Below, piece after piece: positions 46,143 through 53,282 of a stretch of DNA of 64,000 nucleotides. The notes beneath the pieces were generated by a model that saw only the letters and a program-made list of their open reading frames with translations, did not search any database and was not told the origin of the DNA. This DNA comes from Lacticaseibacillus rhamnosus (GTDB taxonomy: Bacteria > Bacillota > Bacilli > Lactobacillales > Lactobacillaceae), in assembly GCF_900636965.1 (NCBI RefSeq), contig NZ_LR134331.1:992001-1056000 (forward strand), given 5' to 3'. Numbering within the stretch: position 1 is the stretch's first letter; the number at the start of each line of letters is the position of its first letter. A program made the translations under genes and the position numbers.

Positions 46143-46262
46143 ATAACGCGCTCACCGGCGCAGAAGTCTGCGTGTAAGAACCTCAGTCGCAATGGCCAAA
46201 GTGCGGCCATCACGCCTGAGGCTGCTTACACTCCGACTTCTAAGCGCGCCGGTTCGCGCTCA
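46143..46262 (+). repeat. Palindromic repeat unit, copy 2
   Basis: It has the same layout as copy 1, but the arms differ in matched fashion: AGAAGTC with GACTTCT, and CCTCAG with CTGAGG. Five base pairs have changed on both sides relative to copy 1 while outer arms and the ATGGCC/GGCCAT core are unchanged. Confidence 0.85.
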
Positions 46263-46284
46263 CTTTATTTAGGGGGTTGTCTTT

Positions 46285-47298
46285 GTGGCGAATGAACATC
46301 TTGAGAAGCTTTATCATGTTTTGGATGAAAGCACCACGATTTTGCATCAGCAGTTGAAATCTACTGATATTGCGGCAATTACTGAAGCTGGCGAAGATCT
46401 TTCTTCTGGTGAAGTGATGCAAGAAGATGGGTTGCCTAATGATGAAGCTAAGAAGAAACTGGAAGCTTTGTTTGGTCAGGTGAAGTTGGCAACATATGAA
46501 CCGGAAGAAATACGGCAGGCTTTGCAGCTGGTACTGGTTAAAGCCATCAAAGTTGATGGCATTGAACCCAATAAACAGATCACACCGGATGCCATGGCCA
46601 GTCTTGCAACCTTTATGGCGACCGTTTTTGATCAGCAGCAACCGAACCAACTCAAAGTGGCGGACTTGGCAGTTGGAAGCGGGAACTTGTTGTTTGCAGT
46701 GATGAATCAACTACACAAAGCACGTAACGTTACGGTAAAAGGTTACGGTGTTGATAATGACGAGGCCTTGTTGGCGGTTGCCGGGATGAGCAGTAGCTTA
46801 CAACACCTGGACGTTGAACTGTTTCATCAAGATGCACTGGATGGGCTTTTATTTAAGGATATTGATGTGGTGGTCTCCGATTTGCCGGTGGGGTATTACC
46901 CTGTAGATGAACGGGCAAAGAAATTTGCGACTGCAGCCAAAAAGGGTCATTCATATGCGCATCATTTGCTCATTGAACAAAGCATGAAAGTATTGAAACC
47001 AGGCGGATTGGGGATGTTTTATGTACCAAGTCGGGTCTTTCAGTCCGAAGAAGCTGCCGGTTTAACCGCATGGCTGGCGGAAAAAACTTACTTCCAAGGC
47101 TTGCTTAATTTGCCAGATGATTTTTTTGCCGATAAGCAAGCAGAAAAGAGCCTGCTGATTCTTCAAAAGCCAAGTCAGGACGTGAAGCGCGCTAAACAAG
47201 TCTTACTCGGTCAGTTCCCGAACTTGAATGATCGTGAGGCATTCGCCGCCTTCATTGCAAAGGTTAAAGACTGGGCTGCCGCCAATATTGCACAATAG
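46285..47298 (+). CDS. YtxK-like class I SAM-dependent methyltransferase
   Basis: A 337-residue protein with an N-terminal helical part (1-105) and an N6-adenine-type methyltransferase domain: SAM motif I VADLAVGSGNLLFAVMNQL and motif IV VVSDLPVGYYPVDE in place of the classical NPPY. This SDLPVGYYP variant and the location after comG match the YtxK family. Whether DNA is the substrate is unclear, since no recognition domain or restriction partner is adjacent. GTG 46285 has AGGGGG upstream. Confidence 0.82.
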   Translation: MANEHLEKLYHVLDESTTILHQQLKSTDIAAITEAGEDLSSGEVMQEDGLPNDEAKKKLEALFGQVKLATYEPEEIRQALQLVLVKAIKVDGIEPNKQITPDAMASLATFMATVFDQQQPNQLKVADLAVGSGNLLFAVMNQLHKARNVTVKGYGVDNDEALLAVAGMSSSLQHLDVELFHQDALDGLLFKDIDVVVSDLPVGYYPVDERAKKFATAAKKGHSYAHHLLIEQSMKVLKPGGLGMFYVPSRVFQSEEAAGLTAWLAEKTYFQGLLNLPDDFFADKQAEKSLLILQKPSQDVKRAKQVLLGQFPNLNDREAFAAFIAKVKDWAAANIAQ

Positions 47299-47440
47299 GG
47301 CGCGGCGGCTTGTCTGTGAAGACTATGCGGAATTGCGTCAGGTTCCGGCGATACAATGTGGCGAGTGGGATCATCGCTAAGCTGGCTCTTAAAGGGAAAA
47401 ATCAATCCTGCCTATTGCTGATTGTTAGAAATGAATCGTT

Positions 47441-47468
47441 AGACGTCAGAAAACTGGCGTCTATTTTT
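47441..47468 (+). terminator. Terminator downstream of methyltransferase
   Basis: AGACGTCAG/CTGGCGTCT with a 4-base loop followed by ATTTTTG. The stretch between 47299 and 47440 holds no recognised gene; acetate kinase, common here in relatives, is absent. Confidence 0.7.
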
Positions 47469-47566
47469 GACTCAAAATAAGCTACCGAGACGATTCTTCA
47501 AAGGGCATTTTCTGCTTTTTGGGGAACAATCAGGTAGAATAGATAGTTATAAACAGGAGGTTGGTT

Positions 47567-48022
47567 ATGTCGTTATTGAGTATTGCTTACGTACTCATTG
47601 CCATTGTTGCTGTCGGCGTCACGATTTTTGACATTGTGCAGGTACGGATACGAGCGCGTCCGAAAGCATGGCGTATTCTTTTATATCTGGCAGTTGCGGC
47701 GTTTAGTCTGGTGTTAACCTTGCAACAAAGCCGTTCCTTTGACGACTTGATCAGCGGCGGGTTCATTGTTGTCATGTTTCTTTGTTTTGCAAGCTGGCAA
47801 AAAGGTTTAGCTGATCCCGCTATCATTGGTGGTTTGGGTAGTATTCGCATGTATCAGAATCTGACCGGGGTTGTCTTACAAGCTCAGCCTAAAGGAACGG
47901 TTTTGTTGGCACAGGCGGGAAATCTGACGGTGTTAAAATTGCAGTTTCGTCAGGATCCGCCGACCATTAACGCATTTTTAGCTGACAAGATGCCGCCTGA
48001 CCGCATTAGTATTGACGATTAG
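47567..48022 (+). CDS. Membrane protein, unknown function
   Basis: A 151-residue protein with three helices in the first 85 residues and a soluble C-terminal domain (LTGVVLQAQPKGTVLLAQAGNLTVLKLQF). AGGAGG precedes ATG 47567, and TAGAAT at 47535-47540 is a possible -10 box. Not assigned to a family. Confidence 0.65.
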   Translation: MSLLSIAYVLIAIVAVGVTIFDIVQVRIRARPKAWRILLYLAVAAFSLVLTLQQSRSFDDLISGGFIVVMFLCFASWQKGLADPAIIGGLGSIRMYQNLTGVVLQAQPKGTVLLAQAGNLTVLKLQFRQDPPTINAFLADKMPPDRISIDD

Positions 48023-48033
48023 GTGTGAATGAT

Positions 48034-48061
48034 TTGGGGTTTTCTGAAAATGGTGTATAAT
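48034..48061 (+). promoter_or_regulatory. Promoter of amino acid permease
   Basis: TTGGGG (48034-48039), 16-base spacer, TATAAT (48056-48061). The long leader to 48236 contains AGACGG/CCGTCT (48088-48114) and TTGAAAC/GTTTCAA (48179-48206) inverted repeats. Confidence 0.55.
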
Positions 48062-48236
48062 TTTTCTAATACCGCATGCTATTATTCAGACGGCAACAAC
48101 TATTTTGGCCGTCTCTATTAATAAGTGTGACACAAGGATAGTCAGACAATGATTAGTTTTAAGCTTGGTTCGCGCCGTTGAAACAAGATGAAAAATAAGT
48201 TTCAAGACTGTTTTATGCTTTTAAAGGAGGATGAGT

Positions 48237-49601
48237 ATGCAAGCCGAAAAAGATGATCGGCCTGAACTAGCACGTCATTTGAAGAGTCGCCATGTTCAAC
48301 TGATTGCAATAGGCGGCACGATTGGGACTGGCTTGTTTTTGGGCTCTGGTCAATCGATTCACTCGGCAGGACCGTCCATTTTATTTGCTTATTTAATAAC
48401 TGGTGGCATTTGCTTTTTGCTAATGCGCGCATTAGGCGAGTTGTTGATGTCTGATGTGGATTCACATACTTTTATTGATTTCATCACAAAATACTTGGGT
48501 AAGGATGCCGGATGGGTGACTGGCTGGACTTACTGGATATGCTGGGTAGCACTTGCGATGGCTGAAGTGACGGCGATTGGATTATATATTCGGTTCTGGT
48601 TGCCTGATGTGCCGCAGTGGCTACCCGGTTTAATTGCTTTAGCGATCTTGTTGTTGTTGAATCTGGTCAGTGTCGGATTGTTCGGAGAAGCCGAATTCTG
48701 GTTTGCCTTGATTAAAATTGTGGCCATCATTGGACTCATTGTTTTGGGCATCTTCATGGTAATTGTTCGCTTTAAAACGCCACTTGGTCATGCCAGTCTT
48801 GACAATCTTGTTAACGATGGCGGCTTTTTCCCTAAAGGCGTTGGCGGTTTTCTCATGTCGCTGCAGATGGTTGTGTTTAGTTTTGTCGGCATTGAAATGG
48901 TCGGCTTGACTGCTAGTGAGACCAAAAATCCGCATAAGGTGATTCCGGAAGCGATCAATGAAATTCCAATGCGGATTTTGCTGTTTTATGTGGGGGCCTT
49001 GTTTGTCATCATGTGTATTTATCCATGGCGGCATGTCTCCCCGGTTAACAGCCCGTTTGTTGAAGTCTTTAATAATGTGGGGATTCCGTTTGCGGCCGAT
49101 ATTATTAACTTTGTGGTATTAACCGCGGCGGCCTCGGCTTGTAATTCATCTATTTTTAGCACAGGGCGGTTATTATTTTCGCTAACGTTGAACGGAAAAA
49201 GTCAATCAGCGCAGTGGACTGCCAAACTTTCACGACGCCAGGTGCCAGCCCGGGCGATTCTAGTCTCAACCGGTGTCATTGCCGTAGCGGTTGTCTTGAA
49301 CCTTTTTCTCCCCGGCTCGGTTTTCACGCTGGTTTCAAGTATGGCAACGATCAGTTTTCTGTTTGTTTGGGGCATGATCATGTTGGCACATTTGCGGTAC
49401 AAGAAGTTGCATCCCCACAGTACCGACTTTCGGATGCCCTTGTACCCATTTGCCGATTATCTCGTGCTGGGTTTTCTGCTATTAACCGCAGTGATCATGA
49501 TGTTTGATCGCGCAATGTTATCGGCGCTGATCTTCGCAATTGTGTGGATTGCCACACTCTTTATATTGCGGAGGCTGCGGCGAGCGGAAAAAGCGGCATA
49601 A
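48237..49601 (+). CDS. Amino acid permease (APC superfamily, AAT family)
   Basis: A 454-residue permease with 12 predicted helices. The start LKSRHVQLIAIGGTIGTGLFLGSG and SAGPSILFAYLITG are the AAT-family signature; VSFVGIEMVGLTASETKNPHKVIP follows helix 6. Close in pattern to D-serine/D-alanine/glycine and other small amino acid carriers, but specificity is not readable. AAAGGAGG is 6 bases before ATG 48237, which is preferred to ATG 48231 adjoining the site. Confidence 0.88.
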   Translation: MQAEKDDRPELARHLKSRHVQLIAIGGTIGTGLFLGSGQSIHSAGPSILFAYLITGGICFLLMRALGELLMSDVDSHTFIDFITKYLGKDAGWVTGWTYWICWVALAMAEVTAIGLYIRFWLPDVPQWLPGLIALAILLLLNLVSVGLFGEAEFWFALIKIVAIIGLIVLGIFMVIVRFKTPLGHASLDNLVNDGGFFPKGVGGFLMSLQMVVFSFVGIEMVGLTASETKNPHKVIPEAINEIPMRILLFYVGALFVIMCIYPWRHVSPVNSPFVEVFNNVGIPFAADIINFVVLTAAASACNSSIFSTGRLLFSLTLNGKSQSAQWTAKLSRRQVPARAILVSTGVIAVAVVLNLFLPGSVFTLVSSMATISFLFVWGMIMLAHLRYKKLHPHSTDFRMPLYPFADYLVLGFLLLTAVIMMFDRAMLSALIFAIVWIATLFILRRLRRAEKAA

Positions 49602-49632
49602 CGCACATTGTCGACAGGAAGAGGGGCTTTGC

Positions 49633-50397
49633 GTGGTAAAAGTTGTGACTTATCAGCGACTAACCGATGATATTGTGACTGCCCCTAATCAAAAAGATCG
49701 GCTTCCTGCTAATTACTGTTGGAAGCCGACGTTGGGTTTTCGCTTCAAGGCCGATCTGGTTTATGCCGGTGCGTGGCTGTTTGCTCAGGGGTATTGCCGC
49801 ATCGGGGTGCAGGTGCGTCATCGCAGCGTTTTACGCCAGGCAGCCGGTCGCGGTTACTTTGTTTATGGCAACCACACGCAGCCATTTGGGGATGTTTTTA
49901 CGCCGATGCGCGTTAATCAGGCGCGACGGGTGGCGACATTAGCGGCACCGGCAAATTTGAGTGTCCCGATTCTTGGACGGTTGGTTCCATACGGCGGTGG
50001 TCTATTAGTCCCCAAACAGTTGCACCAACTACGCGCCTTTAATACTGAAATCAAACGGTTAATTGCGGCCAAACAAGTTGTGATGATCTATCCGGAGGCT
50101 CACGTTTGGCCATATTATACCGGTATCCGCCCGTTTGAGTCCGGTGCATTTCATTATCCGGCTGAACTAAATGCACCCGTATTTGTCACCACCATGACTT
50201 ATCAACGGCGACACTGGTGGCCTCGGCCTAAACGCATTTTGTATGTCGATGGTCCTTATTGGCCGGATCAGCAGCTGCCATTAAAAATGCGCCAAAAACA
50301 GTTAGCAACCACAGTCCGGACCGTAATGAAGAAGCGAGCTAAATTGAGCAACGTTGCCTATATTCACTATCAGCAGCAAAAGGAGGCGCAACCGTGA
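49633..50397 (+). CDS. LPLAT-type acyltransferase, atypical motif I
   Basis: A 254-residue PlsC-like protein. Motif I is YGNHTQPFGD, with five rather than four residues between His and Asp; motif III is MIYPEAHVWPYYTGIRPFESGAF in place of FPEGTRS. It therefore belongs to the glycerophosphate/lysophospholipid acyltransferase fold but may use another acceptor. GTG 49633 after AGAGGGG is taken as the start; longer readings overlap the permease. First gene of a four-gene operon with two GT8 glycosyltransferases and a second acyltransferase. Confidence 0.75.
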   Translation: MVKVVTYQRLTDDIVTAPNQKDRLPANYCWKPTLGFRFKADLVYAGAWLFAQGYCRIGVQVRHRSVLRQAAGRGYFVYGNHTQPFGDVFTPMRVNQARRVATLAAPANLSVPILGRLVPYGGGLLVPKQLHQLRAFNTEIKRLIAAKQVVMIYPEAHVWPYYTGIRPFESGAFHYPAELNAPVFVTTMTYQRRHWWPRPKRILYVDGPYWPDQQLPLKMRQKQLATTVRTVMKKRAKLSNVAYIHYQQQKEAQP

Positions 50398-51233
50398 CCA
50401 TGAATATTTTATTTTGCGGTGATGCCAACATGACCGATGGTGTTTTGCTTGCAACCTTATCCTTGATGCGGCAAACGCGTGAGCCGCTGCATATCTTTGT
50501 TTTGACCGCGACACTGACAGTTAACGATCATCGTTATAAGCCGTTTCCAGTTGCGACCGCCGCGCAAATGACCAAGTTGATGCAAAAAGAAAACCCAGTG
50601 CATCAGTTCACGCGAATTGATATAACGAATTTGTTTGAGGCAAATCCGCCGCGCGCTAATCTAACAACGATGTTTACGCCTTATTGTATGTTACGGTTGT
50701 ATGCCGATTTGGTGCCACAGTTACCGGATCGCATGCTTTATCTGGACACCGATGTCATTTGTCGGCGGCCATTTGCTGCGTTTTACCATGAGTCCATGAC
50801 TGGTGTTGATATTGCCGGCGCGTTGGACCACTATGGCAAATGGTGGTTTCATCACCGGTTGATGTGGTTTGATTATCTCAATTCCGGCGTTTTGCTGATG
50901 AATCTTGCTAGAATTCGCGCAGATGGTTTATTAGCGCGCTGTCGTCAGTTGTTACAGCAGCGGTGGCTGTTTATGCCGGATCAGAGTGCCTTAAATAAGC
51001 TGGCCAAGTGTAAACGGATTCTGCCGCCAAAATACAATGAGCAGCATAAGCTTGAGCCGGATACGGTTTTTCAGCACTTTACGACATCGTTTCGCTTTTG
51101 GCCGCGTTTTCGCATTGTGACGGTCAAGCCGTGGCAGATTCATGCCGTTCATCAGCAGCTAGGATTGCATGAATATGATGATTTGCTGAAAGACTATCGC
51201 CGGCTAGCACCTAAATTGAAAGAAGTGTCCTAA
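50394..51233 (+). CDS. GT8-family glycosyltransferase A
   Basis: A 279-residue retaining glycosyltransferase. The nucleotide-sugar and Mn2+ motif LYLDTDVICRRPF (DxD) lies near residue 115, with YLNSGVLLMNLARIR near residue 162 and the C-terminal EPDTVFQHFTTSF. GTG 50394 overlaps the previous stop and has GGAGG upstream. GT8 enzymes of Gram-positives decorate LPS-like or surface glycopolymers or glycoproteins. Confidence 0.85.
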   Translation: MTMNILFCGDANMTDGVLLATLSLMRQTREPLHIFVLTATLTVNDHRYKPFPVATAAQMTKLMQKENPVHQFTRIDITNLFEANPPRANLTTMFTPYCMLRLYADLVPQLPDRMLYLDTDVICRRPFAAFYHESMTGVDIAGALDHYGKWWFHHRLMWFDYLNSGVLLMNLARIRADGLLARCRQLLQQRWLFMPDQSALNKLAKCKRILPPKYNEQHKLEPDTVFQHFTTSFRFWPRFRIVTVKPWQIHAVHQQLGLHEYDDLLKDYRRLAPKLKEVS

Positions 51234-52190
51234 ATGCCAACTCCAACTACGGTTCCAATTTTCTTTTCCGTCGATGATGGCTACGTCCCTTGTCTGGCCG
51301 TTGCTTTGACTTCGATTCGGGCAAATAAAAATCCACGCGTTAATTTTGAAATCAATATTCTTAATAATGGCTTATTACCCGCCAATCAAAAGCGGTTGGC
51401 TGCTTTAGGGACATCCAATTTTGACATTCGCTTTATCGCGATGGATAAGGTCACGCGACAAATCAGTGGTGATACAAACAAACTGCGCGGTGATTACGTG
51501 ACCATGACCATTTATTTTCGTTTGTTTATCGCGGATATGTTTCCACAGTATGACAAAGCGATTTATATTGATGCGGATACGGTGGCAGAAGACGACTTGA
51601 CCACTTTGTTTGCAACGGATTTAGGTGATAACCTAGTTGCCGGTGTGGCTGATCCGGTAATGATGACTTATCCGGAAACCATGACTTACATTCAACGCGA
51701 TTTCGGCATTCAGCCAGGTAAGTATATTAATTCCGGTGTTTTGGTGATGAATCTTGCGCAGATGCGTCAGGAGCATTTTTCCGATCGGTTCTTGCACTTG
51801 TTGAAGACTTACCACTTTACGATGATTGCTGCCGACCAGGATTATATCAATGTCATCGCACAACATCGCATCAAATATTTACCGAAACTCTGGAATATGC
51901 AAACCGGAGTCCCTGCGGCTGCAGAAGCTGGTGGAAAGTTGATTCACTATAATTTGTTTGGCAAGCCTTGGCATTATCATCATGCTAAATTAGGCGATCG
52001 CTTTTGGCGGTATGCACCGGATTCGGGATTTGAGGCGGAACTGAAGCAGCAGTTGGCAGCATTTACGTTGGCGGATCAGCAGGCTGATCGGCAAAGTATG
52101 AGTGGGATGTTGCAGACGGCTATTGATGTTTGCCACACGGAGAATACAATTTTGAATGCCGTTAAACATGGCGAGCAGGTGGCGCTATGA
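51234..52190 (+). CDS. GT8-family glycosyltransferase B
   Basis: A 318-residue GT8 enzyme: PIFFSVDDGYVPCLAVALTSI at the N-terminus, IYIDADTVAEDDL (DxD) near residue 105, YINSGVLVMNLAQMR, AADQDYINVI and HYNLFGKPWHY, the last being the His-rich metal site. It begins directly after the stop of glycosyltransferase A and ends in a 4-base overlap (ATGA) with the next gene. Confidence 0.87.
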   Translation: MPTPTTVPIFFSVDDGYVPCLAVALTSIRANKNPRVNFEINILNNGLLPANQKRLAALGTSNFDIRFIAMDKVTRQISGDTNKLRGDYVTMTIYFRLFIADMFPQYDKAIYIDADTVAEDDLTTLFATDLGDNLVAGVADPVMMTYPETMTYIQRDFGIQPGKYINSGVLVMNLAQMRQEHFSDRFLHLLKTYHFTMIAADQDYINVIAQHRIKYLPKLWNMQTGVPAAAEAGGKLIHYNLFGKPWHYHHAKLGDRFWRYAPDSGFEAELKQQLAAFTLADQQADRQSMSGMLQTAIDVCHTENTILNAVKHGEQVAL

Positions 52191-53059
52191 AATCGGGCCG
52201 GTTTGTCGGTCCGGATCGCGCGGAAGTTGTTGGCAATATTCGGCGTGCGGTGGCGGCTAAAGCGTTTAATATTAAAGTTGAAGAACATGATCCGGTGTTT
52301 TCCAAGTCGGAGGAGCAGCGGATTGTGACACATTACTTACAACAGCGTCAGGACAAGCTGTTTAAGCTCAAGACACTGGTTTGTCGCTTGGTCGTTAATG
52401 CCTATGCGTTACAGGTGACCAAAGATGTTGAAGTAGTCGGGGTCGATAAAATTCGGGGCATCAAAAGTGGCGGTGTGATTACAAGCAATCATTTCAGCCC
52501 ATTTGAAAATATGGCCGTGCGTAAAGCCGTGCATCTGGCAGGACGGCACCGCATGTATATTGTCAGTCAGGATACAAACTTGGCAATGAAAGGGCTGCTA
52601 GGCTTTGTGATGAACTATGATGATACGATTCCGCTGTCCGGACGCCCCAGTTTCTTAAATGGTCCGTTTAAACAAATGTTAAATGCGGCGTTTGCGGGCC
52701 ATCACTGGGTGTTGATCTATCCTGAACAGGAAATGTGGTTCAATTATCGTAAACCACGACCACCTAAGCGCGGCGCTTATTTCTATGCTGCCGAGGCGGG
52801 CGTTCCGATTATCTCCTGTTTTACGGAAATTCGTGATCTGCCAGTCCGCGAGAATCAGCAACTGCGCGAAGTCCGTTATATTTTGCATGTTCTTGATCCA
52901 ATTTATCCGGATCCGCAGCTTTCGGCGCGCGACAATAGTTTTTACATGATGCAGCGTGATTATGCCCAAAAATGTCAAGCGTATGCAGCCGCTTATGGCA
53001 AACCGTTATCCTATGCTTTTACGCAGCAGGATATTGCTGGTTGGGATCCTGAACGGTAA
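52187..53059 (+). CDS. LPLAT-type acyltransferase, second paralogue
   Basis: A 290-residue protein. Motif I TSNHFSPFEN has Glu in place of the usual Asp (HxxxxE); motif III is LIYPEQEMWFNYRKPRPPKRGAYFYA, sharing the IYPE-x-W pattern with the first acyltransferase of the operon. The N-terminal 75 residues carry no recognised motif. Last gene; a terminator follows. Confidence 0.75.
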   Translation: MKSGRFVGPDRAEVVGNIRRAVAAKAFNIKVEEHDPVFSKSEEQRIVTHYLQQRQDKLFKLKTLVCRLVVNAYALQVTKDVEVVGVDKIRGIKSGGVITSNHFSPFENMAVRKAVHLAGRHRMYIVSQDTNLAMKGLLGFVMNYDDTIPLSGRPSFLNGPFKQMLNAAFAGHHWVLIYPEQEMWFNYRKPRPPKRGAYFYAAEAGVPIISCFTEIRDLPVRENQQLREVRYILHVLDPIYPDPQLSARDNSFYMMQRDYAQKCQAYAAAYGKPLSYAFTQQDIAGWDPER

Positions 53060-53083
53060 GCCACAGAATAAGCTAACCAAAGG

Positions 53084-53120
53084 CGAACTTTTCTTTCGAT
53101 GGGAAGTTCGTTTTTATTTT
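53084..53120 (+). terminator. Terminator of the acyltransferase/GT8 operon
   Basis: CGAACTT (53084-53090) pairs with AAGTTCG (53104-53110), followed by TTTTTATTTT. Confidence 0.8.
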
Positions 53121-53239
53121 GCCATTTGGCGCGATCTGCTTAATGGGTCGAACCAAGCCTTAACGAAAACGGTATTTTTGTCACACCGATGCTGACGGCA
53201 GAATGCCACTTATAGAAAGGTACATCAAAACAGTTTATA

Positions 53240-53248
53240 TGCTATAAC
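53240..53248 (+). promoter_or_regulatory. Extended -10 promoter of alpha-galactosidase
   Basis: TGC followed by TATAAC (53243-53248), 35 bases before the start; -35 not evident. Confidence 0.5.
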
Positions 53249-53282
53249 AAAGGTGATATTTATCGCGGAAAGGAGACCCTAA

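Larger units (their letters stand above)
45881..46284. other. Intergenic region holding palindromic elements
   Basis: No gene is visible. From left to right it contains GCGCGTTA around 45951, a small hairpin CCAATAA-5-TTATTGG (45968-45986), and then two tandem 122-base palindromic units (46021-46262), the second ending 22 bases before the methyltransferase start. Confidence 0.75.

Noticed and set aside
46021-46262. CRISPR-like repeat array
   Set aside because: Only two long units, each internally palindromic, directly adjacent without unique spacers, and no cas genes nearby.
47299-47440. Remnant of an acetate kinase gene
   Set aside because: No reading frame shows acetate kinase motifs; nothing supports a pseudogene.
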